From contig CACBQD010000012.1 in the NCBI GenBank assembly GCA_902541285.1, positions 1 through 54,464 on the forward strand: a stretch of DNA of 54,464 nt, in the 5' to 3' direction. Source of the stretch: an uncultured Pelagibacteraceae bacterium. GTDB taxonomy: Bacteria; Pseudomonadota; Alphaproteobacteria; Pelagibacterales; Pelagibacteraceae. The notes under the pieces are model-generated. The model worked only from the letters and a program-made list of their open reading frames with translations. It ran no database searches and had not been told where the DNA came from. The translations under genes and the position numbers were made by a program. Positions 47,952-54,464 of the stretch are shown piece by piece (within the stretch, counting starts at the first letter, position 1; every line of letters begins with the position of its first letter).

Positions 47952-48190
47952 TATTTTTTAGCCTCAGTTTTATTTTTAGTTTTAAAAATTTCTAAATTTG
48001 AGAGATGTAAAAAATTTTCTTTTGATACTATTCCACCTTTCTTTTCTTTCGTTGTTTTCACATGTTTTTTTACCATGTTAATACCTTTAACTTTTGCCCT
48101 ATTATTTTTTCTATCAATTTCAATAACGTCACCATCTTTATTTTTATCTTTACCACTCAATACTTTTACTTTGATACCTTTTTTAATCAT
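47951..48190 (-). CDS. rplX: 50S ribosomal protein L24, shortened
   Basis: L24 initiates 50S assembly. The KOW motif is seen: [20 protein letters not shown], then [16 protein letters not shown] and [10 protein letters not shown]. At 79 aa it is about 25 residues shorter than usual (~104). The C-terminal part that normally follows the SNV strand is replaced by a short Lys-rich tail. It overlaps both neighbours by one base, so no frame break explains the loss. Confidence 0.95.
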   Translation of the reverse strand: MIKKGIKVKVLSGKDKNKDGDVIEIDRKNNRAKVKGINMVKKHVKTTKEKKGGIVSKENFLHLSNLEIFKTKNKTEAKK

Positions 48191-48558
48191 TATAAGACCT
48201 CTGGTGCCAATGAAATTATTTTCATCTGTCCTCTATTTCTTAATTCTCTAGTAACTGGTCCAAATATCCTAGTACCTATTGGCTCCCCCTTATCATCAGT
48301 TAAAACTGCTGCATTGTTATCAAACCGTACTTTAGATCCGTCATTTCTATGGATGCCTTTTTTAACTCTGACAACAACAGCTTTATGAACCGCACCTTTT
48401 TTTACCTTTCCTTTGGGAATTGCTTCTTTTACTGCTACAACGATTGTATCACCAATACTTGCGTATCTTCTTTTAGATCCACCTAATACTTTTATGCATT
48501 CAATTTTTTTTGCACCAGTATTATCAGCAACAAATAATTCGGTTTGAACTTGTATCAT
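48190..48558 (-). CDS. rplN: 50S ribosomal protein L14
   Basis: L14 lies at the subunit interface. The 122-residue protein has [39 protein letters not shown] and [20 protein letters not shown]. It is the highly conserved form. It overlaps rpsQ by 4 bp. Confidence 0.99.
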   Translation of the reverse strand: MIQVQTELFVADNTGAKKIECIKVLGGSKRRYASIGDTIVVAVKEAIPKGKVKKGAVHKAVVVRVKKGIHRNDGSKVRFDNNAAVLTDDKGEPIGTRIFGPVTRELRNRGQMKIISLAPEVL

Positions 48559-48791
48559 TTAGAAGCTCCTATTACCTCAAATTTTTTTGACTTTGAATAA
48601 GGTTTGCACTCTTGTATCGATACTTTATCACCATTTTTATATTTATTCTCTTCATCGTGAACGCTATATTTTTTTTTAGCTTTTATTACTTTTTTTAACA
48701 CTGGATGTTGGTATTTTCTCTCAACTAAAACCGTTATAGTTTTATTTGGCTTATCACTGACAACTATTCCATTTAATACTTTTTTAGGCAT
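48555..48791 (-). CDS. rpsQ: 30S ribosomal protein S17
   Basis: S17 is an OB-fold protein binding 16S rRNA near helix 11. [20 protein letters not shown] and [20 protein letters not shown] identify it. The length is 78 aa. It overlaps rpmC by 8 bp and rplN by 4 bp. Confidence 0.98.
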   Translation of the reverse strand: MPKKVLNGIVVSDKPNKTITVLVERKYQHPVLKKVIKAKKKYSVHDEENKYKNGDKVSIQECKPYSKSKKFEVIGASK

Positions 48792-48972
48792 CTTTTCTCA
48801 CTACTAATGTTTTTAATCTTGCAATATTCTTCTTTGTTTCATTTATTTTTGATGGACTTTTTATCTGACCATTAATTTTTTGAAATCTAAAGTTAAAAAG
48901 ATCTTTTTTTAATTTTTCAATATCCTTCAAAGCTTGTTCTTTGGTCATTTTCTTTATCTCACTTTTTTTCAT
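48784..48972 (-). CDS. rpmC: 50S ribosomal protein L29
   Basis: L29 lies near the exit tunnel and helps bind trigger factor and SRP. The short helical hairpin (62 aa) shows [20 protein letters not shown] and ARLKTLV. It lies directly between rplP (adjacent, no spacer) and rpsQ. Confidence 0.96.
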   Translation of the reverse strand: MKKSEIKKMTKEQALKDIEKLKKDLFNFRFQKINGQIKSPSKINETKKNIARLKTLVVRKDA

Positions 48973-49380
48973 TTAAATTCTCTTAATAAATTTGCATTTA
49001 ATTGGAAGTTTTGCCGATGCTTTGTATAAAGCCTCTCTAGCAATTTCTTCTGTTACACCATCAACCTCAAATAAAATTCTTCCTGGCTTAACTCTACATG
49101 CCCAATATTCAGGTGATCCTTTGCCTTTACCCATTCTTACTTCTGTTGGTTTTTTTGATACAGGTATATTTGGAAACATTCTTGTCCAAACTCTGCCTTG
49201 TCTTTTCATGTGTCTAGTTAAAGCTACTCTAGCTGCTTCTATCTGTCTTGATATAATTCTTTCTGGTTGGATTGCTTTCAATCCAAATGAACCATAATTC
49301 ATAGCATTACATCTAGAGGCATGCCCGTGAATTCTTCCTTTATGTGCTTTTCTAAACTTTGTTCTAGTTGGTTGTAACAT
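48973..49380 (-). CDS. rplP: 50S ribosomal protein L16
   Basis: L16 contacts A-site t[39 protein letters not shown] and [19 protein letters not shown] are diagnostic. The 135 residues are typical. It is 2 bp from rpsC and abuts rpmC. Confidence 0.99.
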   Translation of the reverse strand: MLQPTRTKFRKAHKGRIHGHASRCNAMNYGSFGLKAIQPERIISRQIEAARVALTRHMKRQGRVWTRMFPNIPVSKKPTEVRMGKGKGSPEYWACRVKPGRILFEVDGVTEEIAREALYKASAKLPIKCKFIKRI

Positions 49381-49382
49381 TA

Positions 49383-50042
49383 TTATGTTTTGTTCCTTTC
49401 TTGGCTAAATTCTTTAGTAAAAATTTCTCCTTTATATATCCAAACTTTAATTCCAATTATGCCATATGTAGTCAAAGCTTCAGCTTCAGCGTAATCAATA
49501 TCTGCTCTTAAGGTATGGGATGGGATACTTCCATCTCTTAACCATTCTGTTCTTGCGATTTCGTTTCCACCAAGTCTTCCACTACATGACACTTTAATTC
49601 CTTTTGCTCCTAATCTTAATGCAGATTGCATTGCTCTTTTCATTGCTCTCCTATATGAAACACGTTTGACCAACTGTTGAGCAATGTTCTCGGCAACTAA
49701 AAATGAATTTGTCTCAGGTTTTTTAACTTCTTTAATGTTTAGTACTATTTCATTTGCGCTCAATCTTGATAATTTCCCTTTAATTTTTTCTATATCACTT
49801 CCCTTTTTTCCGATTACAAATCCAGGTCTAGAAGTATAAATTGTTACGAAACATTTTTTTGCCGATCTCTCTATCATTACTTTTGAAACACCTGAATTGA
49901 TAACATTTTTTTTTATGAATTCTCTAATTTTAAAATCTTCAATTAAATAATTTCCGAAATCTTGTTTCTTTGCATACCAAACGGAATCCCATCCTCTATT
50001 GATGCCTAGTCTTAAACCTACTGGATTAACCTTTTGTCCCAT
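49383..50042 (-). CDS. rpsC: 30S ribosomal protein S3
   Basis: S3 lines the mRNA entry and has helicase activity with S4/S5. [19 protein letters not shown], the KH-domain motif [16 protein letters not shown], and [20 protein letters not shown] are seen. At 219 aa it is slightly short of common forms (~230). It overlaps rplV by 17 bp. Confidence 0.98.
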   Translation of the reverse strand: MGQKVNPVGLRLGINRGWDSVWYAKKQDFGNYLIEDFKIREFIKKNVINSGVSKVMIERSAKKCFVTIYTSRPGFVIGKKGSDIEKIKGKLSRLSANEIVLNIKEVKKPETNSFLVAENIAQQLVKRVSYRRAMKRAMQSALRLGAKGIKVSCSGRLGGNEIARTEWLRDGSIPSHTLRADIDYAEAEALTTYGIIGIKVWIYKGEIFTKEFSQERNKT

Positions 50043-50421
50043 GTTCTTTCTCTTTTTGTTTCATTTGTTCACTTAAAATTATTGTAACGTTTGAATATGG
50101 CTTCATAATTTCTGCAGCTCGACCCTTAGCTCTGGCTCTAAATCTTTTCATTATTACTTGTTTTCCACAGAAAGCTTCTTTGATTACTAAATTATCAATA
50201 TCGTATTGAAAGTTATTTTCAGCATTAGAAATAGCTGATGAAATTGTTTTCTTAACATCTTTAGAAATCCTTTTTTCAGAAAATGACAAATCTCTAATTG
50301 CAATTTCTACTTTTTTACCAACTATTGATTTAAGTATAGGTTTTAACTTTCTTACACTAGATCTAACATTTTTATTTATCGATCTAACTTGCCTTAAATC
50401 TATATCTTTATTTTTACTCAT
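50026..50421 (-). CDS. rplV: 50S ribosomal protein L22
   Basis: L22 lines the peptide exit tunnel. The core has [20 protein letters not shown] and the conserved beta-hairpin region [20 protein letters not shown]. It has 131 residues, including a basic N-terminal leader. The 3' end overlaps rpsC by 17 bp. Confidence 0.98.
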   Translation of the reverse strand: MSKNKDIDLRQVRSINKNVRSSVRKLKPILKSIVGKKVEIAIRDLSFSEKRISKDVKKTISSAISNAENNFQYDIDNLVIKEAFCGKQVIMKRFRARAKGRAAEIMKPYSNVTIILSEQMKQKEKEHGTKG

Positions 50422-50423
50422 AT

Positions 50424-50732
50424 TTATTTCTTATCAGCTCCTTTTGCTCCACCCTCAACCTTTGCTTTTTTGTCAGCCGGAGTATGACCAAAAAATTGTC
50501 TTGTTGGAGCAAATTCTCCAAATTTATGACCTACCATGTCTTCAGATACAGTTATTGGTATAAATTTTTTACCGTTATAAATTAAAAAACTAAATCCTAC
50601 AAAGTCAGGTATTATTGTAGACTTTCTAGACCAAGTTTTAATTGGTTTTTTATTAGGATCGTTTTTAATCTTTTCAACTTTTTTAATTAAACTTTCTTCA
50701 ACAAACGGTCCTTTCCAAACAGATCTTGCCAT
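50424..50732 (-). CDS. rpsS: 30S ribosomal protein S19
   Basis: S19 forms the head with S13. [36 protein letters not shown] and [17 protein letters not shown] are diagnostic. The 102 residues include a short charged C-terminal tail. It is 2 to 3 bp from its neighbours. Confidence 0.98.
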   Translation of the reverse strand: MARSVWKGPFVEESLIKKVEKIKNDPNKKPIKTWSRKSTIIPDFVGFSFLIYNGKKFIPITVSEDMVGHKFGEFAPTRQFFGHTPADKKAKVEGGAKGADKK

Positions 50733-50735
50733 AAA

Positions 50736-51569
50736 TTAAGCTCTCTTCTTCTTTCTTCTTCTTATTATAAATTTATCAGTTCTTTTATTGTCTCTTGTTT
50801 TTAATCCTTTAGCTGATTGTCCAGTAGGAGAAACAGGATGTCTACCACCTGCAGATTTTCCTTCACCTCCACCATGAGGGTGATCCACTGGATTTTTAAC
50901 AACTCCTCTTGTATGTGGTCTTCTTCCCAACCATCTTGATCGACCAGCTTTACCGATTTTAATATTTTTTTGATCTGGATTAGATAATACTCCAATTGTA
51001 GCCAACGCTCTTGAATCTATTTTTCTAACTTCGCCTGAAGTCATTTTTATAATTGAGTAGTTTCCATCAATACCAGATATCGTTACAGAAGAACCAGCTG
51101 CTCTTGCTATTTTTCCACCAGCGCCTGGGTGTATTTCAACATTGTGTATATCAATACCTACTGGGATATCCTGTAATGGTAAACAATTTCCTATTTTAAT
51201 TTCTGAAGAAGAACCATTTTGAATATAATCGCCAACTTTTATTTTTTGCGGAGCAAGATAATAGAATTTTTGATTATCCTCAAATTTAACCAACATTATA
51301 TGACATGACCTGTTTGGGTCATACTCAATTCTTTCTACAATTGCCTTCATATCGTTCTTTTTTCTATAAAAATCAACTTTTCTATATTTATGTTTGTGCC
51401 CACCCCCATGATTACGTGAGGTTATTCGACCATAATTATTTCTTCCTTTTGACGAATAATTCGCACTTGTTAATGGCTTATAAGGTTTACCTTTCCAAAG
51501 CCCCTCTCTGCTTGTTAAAATAGTTCCTCTGGTAGATTTAGTGTAAGGTTTAAATGTTTTTAAAGCCAT
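50736..51569 (-). CDS. rplB: 50S ribosomal protein L2
   Basis: L2 is needed for subunit association and peptidyl-transferase function. The 277-residue protein has GRNNYGRITSRNHGGGHKHK, VEIHPGAGGKIARAAGSS and NPVDHPHGGGEGKSAGGRHP, with the catalytic-region histidine conserved. The C-terminus is basic (RRRKKKRA). It is 3 bp from each neighbour. Confidence 0.99.
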   Translation of the reverse strand: MALKTFKPYTKSTRGTILTSREGLWKGKPYKPLTSANYSSKGRNNYGRITSRNHGGGHKHKYRKVDFYRKKNDMKAIVERIEYDPNRSCHIMLVKFEDNQKFYYLAPQKIKVGDYIQNGSSSEIKIGNCLPLQDIPVGIDIHNVEIHPGAGGKIARAAGSSVTISGIDGNYSIIKMTSGEVRKIDSRALATIGVLSNPDQKNIKIGKAGRSRWLGRRPHTRGVVKNPVDHPHGGGEGKSAGGRHPVSPTGQSAKGLKTRDNKRTDKFIIRRRKKKRA

Positions 51570-51572
51570 AAT

Positions 51573-51866
51573 TTAAATACCTGTTGTTAAGTCAATATTT
51601 TGACCTTTTTTAAGAGTAATAATTGCTTTTTTAAAACCCTTTTTTTTAACTTTTTTTCCTCTAGTAGATTTAATTAATGTTTTTTTATTAATAATATTAA
51701 TTTTTGTTACGTTGACTTTAAAAATTTTTTCAATTGATCCTTTTAAGGTTTTTTTATTTGCGCTTTGAGGCACCTTAAAAACAATTTTATTTTGTTCAGA
51801 TAAATTTGTTGATTTTTCAGTTACAACAGGAAACAAAATTTTATCGTACAGACTTAATTTATCCAT
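51573..51866 (-). CDS. rplW: 50S ribosomal protein L23
   Basis: L23 is at the tunnel exit and docks trigger factor and SRP. The family core is DKILFPVVTEKSTNLSEQNK, then VFKVPQSANKKTLKGSIEKI and NIINKKTLIKSTRGKKVKKK. The length is 97 aa. It overlaps rplD by one base. Confidence 0.98.
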   Translation of the reverse strand: MDKLSLYDKILFPVVTEKSTNLSEQNKIVFKVPQSANKKTLKGSIEKIFKVNVTKINIINKKTLIKSTRGKKVKKKGFKKAIITLKKGQNIDLTTGI

Positions 51867-52489
51867 TATTGATACCTTTTTTCTAATTCTTTAACTGAAC
51901 TCTCAGTAAAAATAATTTTTTTATATTTAACTAAATCAAATGCACTGAAATGATTTGCATCGGTTAATTTGACATTAGGAATATTTTTAGTTGACCTTAA
52001 GATATTATCTTTTGATTTTGTATCCATAATTAATAATGAGTTGTTTGCATCAAACTTCTTTAAGAGTTCAAACATTTCTTTTGTTTTTTCAATTTTTTTT
52101 CCAAAATCATCAAAAATAATTACGTTATTTGATTTATTTTTTTCAGTAATTAGTGAAGCTATACTCATTTTTTTTTCACTCTTATTTAATTTTCTGTTTT
52201 TATAATTATCCTGACCTTTTGGTCCATGGGCTATTCCACCACCTACAAATATAGGTGCTTTTTTACTAGAGTGTCTTGCATTTCCTGTGCCTTTTTGTGA
52301 ATAAATTTTGGACGTTGAGCCAGTAATTTCATTTCTTTGCTTTGTTTTTGCTTTTCTACCTTTAAAATTAGCGTTTAATTTATAGATCACACCACTCACC
52401 AATTGATTATTAATTTTTGCGCTAAAAATTTTATCTAGCACCTCTATGCTTTGTTTTTTTCCATCAATACTTAATTTATCTATTTTCAT
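51866..52489 (-). CDS. rplD: 50S ribosomal protein L4
   Basis: L4 lines the tunnel and, in many bacteria, regulates the S10 operon. The loop has RNEITGSTSKIYSQKGTGNA and HSSKKAPIFVGGGIAHGPKG. The C-terminal part is divergent and Lys-rich. The length is 207 aa. It abuts rplC and overlaps rplW by one base. Confidence 0.97.
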   Translation of the reverse strand: MKIDKLSIDGKKQSIEVLDKIFSAKINNQLVSGVIYKLNANFKGRKAKTKQRNEITGSTSKIYSQKGTGNARHSSKKAPIFVGGGIAHGPKGQDNYKNRKLNKSEKKMSIASLITEKNKSNNVIIFDDFGKKIEKTKEMFELLKKFDANNSLLIMDTKSKDNILRSTKNIPNVKLTDANHFSAFDLVKYKKIIFTESSVKELEKRYQ

Positions 52490-53200
52490 TTATTTTTTCT
52501 TTTTATCTGCAGATTTTTTTTGTTTTTCAATTTGCTCAATTTTTTCTTCAATTGACATTCGGTTAATATCTTTGACTGATTTTCTAATTAAAACTTCTGT
52601 ATTTTTTGATCCAGGAATAGAACCTTTTAAATATAATAAATTATTTTCTTTGTCAGTTTTTATAACTTCAATATTTTGTATTGTTCTAATTTTATCTCCC
52701 ATATGACCAGCCATTTTTTTTCCTTTAAAAACTTTACCTGGGTCCTGTCTTTGCCCTGTTGAACCATGAGATCTATGAGAAATTGAAACACCATGAGTTG
52801 CTCTTAATCCACCAAAATTATGCCTTTTCATTGCACCTGCAAATCCTTTACCAATTGTCTTAGATTTAACATCAACAAATTTAACATTCTCGAATATTTC
52901 TAATCCAATTTCATTACCTTCTTTGAAATTTTCGGTACTTTCTAACCTAAATTCTTTAAGAGTTTTTTTTGGCTCGGTATTCTTTTTGGCAAAATAACCT
53001 TTCATGGCTTTGGTTAATTTTGAGTTTTTAACTTTTCCAAACCCTATTTGTACTGCACTATATCCACGGTTTTCTTTGTTAATAACGTTTATTACTCTTC
53101 CAGTCTCCATTTTTAACACTGTAACTGGAACTGATTGGCCAGTTTTAAAAAACTCCCTAGACATTCCTATTTTTTTTCCAATTAAAGCTAAATTATCCAT
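52490..53200 (-). CDS. rplC: 50S ribosomal protein L3
   Basis: L3 starts 50S assembly. GKKIGMSREFFKTGQSVPVT opens it, and FAGAMKRHNFGGLRATHGVS with SHRSHGSTGQRQDPGKVFKG is diagnostic. At 236 aa it has a Lys/Glu-rich tail of about 25 residues beyond the usual ~210. It overlaps rpsJ by one base. Confidence 0.98.
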   Translation of the reverse strand: MDNLALIGKKIGMSREFFKTGQSVPVTVLKMETGRVINVINKENRGYSAVQIGFGKVKNSKLTKAMKGYFAKKNTEPKKTLKEFRLESTENFKEGNEIGLEIFENVKFVDVKSKTIGKGFAGAMKRHNFGGLRATHGVSISHRSHGSTGQRQDPGKVFKGKKMAGHMGDKIRTIQNIEVIKTDKENNLLYLKGSIPGSKNTEVLIRKSVKDINRMSIEEKIEQIEKQKKSADKKKK

Positions 53201-53508
53201 TATATTTTAATCTCCACATCTACTCCTGATGCTAAATCAAGTTTCATTAATGCTTCGACTGTAGCAGGCGTTGGTTCAATAATATCTATTAGTCTTTTAT
53301 GAGTTCTTGTTTCGAATTGCTCTCTACTTTTCTTATCAATATGTGGTGATCTTAATACAGTGTATCTCTCTATTTTTGTTGGTAGAGGAATTGGACCTTT
53401 GATATTAGCTCCCGTTCTTTTAACGGTATTTACGATCTCTTCGGTCGACTGATCCAAAACCTTGTTGTCGTAAGCTCTTAATTTTATTCTAATATTTTGT
53501 TTATCCAT
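53200..53508 (-). CDS. rpsJ: 30S ribosomal protein S10
   Basis: S10 belongs to the 30S head and also binds NusB in antitermination. [20 protein letters not shown] and [20 protein letters not shown] are diagnostic; the length is 102 aa. It starts only 2 bp after fusA. No S10 leader and no tuf gene lie between, so S10 is probably transcribed through from the str operon. Confidence 0.99.
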   Translation of the reverse strand: MDKQNIRIKLRAYDNKVLDQSTEEIVNTVKRTGANIKGPIPLPTKIERYTVLRSPHIDKKSREQFETRTHKRLIDIIEPTPATVEALMKLDLASGVDVEIKI

Positions 53509-53510
53509 AA

Positions 53511-54464
53511 TTAACCTGTTTTCTTGGTTACCTCATCTTGAACATTTTGTGGAACCTTGTCGTAATGATCAAAAAACATTGAGTATTGAGCTCTACCTTG
53601 CGACATAGATCTTAAGCTATTTATATAACCAAACATATTTGCTAATGGCACCATTGCTGTTATTACTGTTGCATTGCCTCTTTGTTCTTGTGTACTTATT
53701 TGTCCTCTTCTACTATTCAAATCACCTATTACATCTCCCATATAATCTTCTGGAGTGACAACTTCTACTCTCATTACTGGTTCTAAAAGTTTTAGAGTTC
53801 CTCGAGTACATGCCTCTTTAAAACATTGTCTTGAAGCAAGTTCAAAAGCTAATACACTTGAGTCAACATCATGGTGCAAGCCATCTAATATAGTAACTTT
53901 GTAATCTATTAGAGGAAATCCCGCTAAGATACCACCGTCGGCTATTGTCTCTACACCCTTTTCAACACCTGGTATAAATTCTTTTGGTATTGCTCCACCT
54001 TTTATTTTGCTTTCAACCTCTCTCCCTTTACCAGGTTCAAGCGGTTCAACAGATAATTTTACTCTAGCAAACTGTCCAGCTCCACCACTCTGTTTTTTGT
54101 GTGTATAATCAAACTCAGCTGCGTTTAATATTGTTTCTCTGTATGCAACTTGAGGTGCTCCAACATTTGCCTCGACTTTAAATTCTCTTTTCATTCGATC
54201 AACAATAATATCTAAGTGTAATTCACCCATTCCTTTAATAATTGTTTGACCTGACTCTTCATCTGACGAAACTCTAAATGAAGGATCTTCTTTTGCTAAT
54301 CGACCTAATGCTTCACCCATTTTTTCCTGATCAGCTTTTGATTTAGGTTCAACAGCAATTTCTATTACTGGGTCTGGAAATTCCATTGGTTCAAGTAATA
54401 CTGGTGTATCTTTATTCGCCAATGTATGACCTGTTATAGTATTTTTTAATCCAGCGAGTGCAAC
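53511..54464 (-). CDS. fusA: Elongation factor G, C-terminal part (5' end off window)
   Basis: EF-G drives ribosome translocation with GTP. The 317 residues in the window cover the end of domain II to domain V. The protein enters at the right edge as [18 protein letters not shown], and includes [37 protein letters not shown] and the tail [19 protein letters not shown]. The frame is open to base 54464, so the N-terminal GTPase domain lies beyond the window. It runs directly into rpsJ. Confidence 0.97.
   Translation of the reverse strand, partial: VALAGLKNTITGHTLANKDTPVLLEPMEFPDPVIEIAVEPKSKADQEKMGEALGRLAKEDPSFRVSSDEESGQTIIKGMGELHLDIIVDRMKREFKVEANVGAPQVAYRETILNAAEFDYTHKKQSGGAGQFARVKLSVEPLEPGKGREVESKIKGGAIPKEFIPGVEKGVETIADGGILAGFPLIDYKVTILDGLHHDVDSSVLAFELASRQCFKEACTRGTLKLLEPVMRVEVVTPEDYMGDVIGDLNSRRGQISTQEQRGNATVITAMVPLANMFGYINSLRSMSQGRAQYSMFFDHYDKVPQNVQDEVTKKTG

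Noticed and set aside
48062..48388. 108-aa plus-strand frame opposite rplX/rplN
   Set aside because: Phe/Ile-rich complement of Lys-rich ribosomal genes; no start context or homology.
52446..52706. Hydrophobic plus-strand frame opposite rplD/rplC
   Set aside because: Low-complexity Phe/Ser/Ile composition typical of the complement of Lys codons, not a membrane protein gene.
54422..54464. fusA beginning at a TTG at 54422
   Set aside because: The frame continues upstream with recognisable EF-G residues ([15 protein letters not shown]), so the TTG is an internal Leu codon.
1..54464. CRISPR arrays, IS elements, phage or integrase genes
   Set aside because: No spaced direct repeats, transposase-like proteins or attachment-site duplications were seen, and the only tRNA has no integrase nearby.

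Overview
The window is very AT-rich, almost wholly coding DNA. Gene order and protein signatures point to a streamlined marine alphaproteobacterium of the SAR11 / Candidatus Pelagibacter type. The supporting signs are spacers of a few bases or overlapping genes, A/T-biased (Lys/Asn/Ile-rich) proteins, a complete soxBDAG heterotetrameric sarcosine oxidase, gatCAB tRNA amidation, a glyA-nrdR-ribD-ribE-ribBA cluster, and one long str/S10/spc/alpha ribosomal block. I see no insertion sequence, phage gene, CRISPR array or integrase. No gene-free stretch reaches 300 bp.

Layout. (1) 1-5445, minus: a 2OG-Fe(II) oxygenase, rpiB, glyA, nrdR, ribD, ribE and ribBA (cut by the left edge), covering C1/serine metabolism, dNTP control and riboflavin. 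(2) 5516-6502, plus: hemB. (3) 6494-13821, minus: a tightly packed run dapA-smpB-folK-rsh-pyrE-pdxJ-acpS-lepB-rnc-recO. (4) 13857-16153: a soluble lytic transglycosylase whose stop codon abuts the CCA end of a convergent tRNA-Ser(GCU). (5) 16218-21298, plus: soxB-soxD-soxA-soxG. (6) 21272-27347, minus: gatC-gatA-gatB, a COMT-like O-methyltransferase, trhO and a MATE exporter, in operon spacing. (7) 27397-33761, plus: ruvX-pyrB-pyrC'(pseudo-dihydroorotase)-plsY-topA-RidA. (8) 33762-35863, minus: galU-ugd. (9) 35898-40578: panC, mgtE, lipB, an RluA-family synthase and a secreted polysaccharide-lyase-like protein. (10) 40644-54464, minus: fusA (cut by the right edge), rpsJ through rplO, secY, adk, rpsM, rpsK, rpoA, rplQ.

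Most genes are ordinary housekeeping. The most interesting context is a COMT-like methyltransferase sitting directly before trhO. Together they suggest a two-step wobble-uridine pathway (ho5U, then mo5U) resembling the Bacillus TrhO/TrmR route, placed downstream of the tRNA amidotransferase genes. Other points worth a look: an NrdR whose two zinc-ribbon CxxC pairs are both CxC; a RibBA whose cyclohydrolase half has lost its cysteine motif; an Rsh protein lacking the helical/zinc-finger region; a dihydroorotase paralogue without its HxH metal site; loss of rpmD, tuf, rpoZ, era and dprA from their usual positions; and six out of six convergent gene pairs with no spacer at all.
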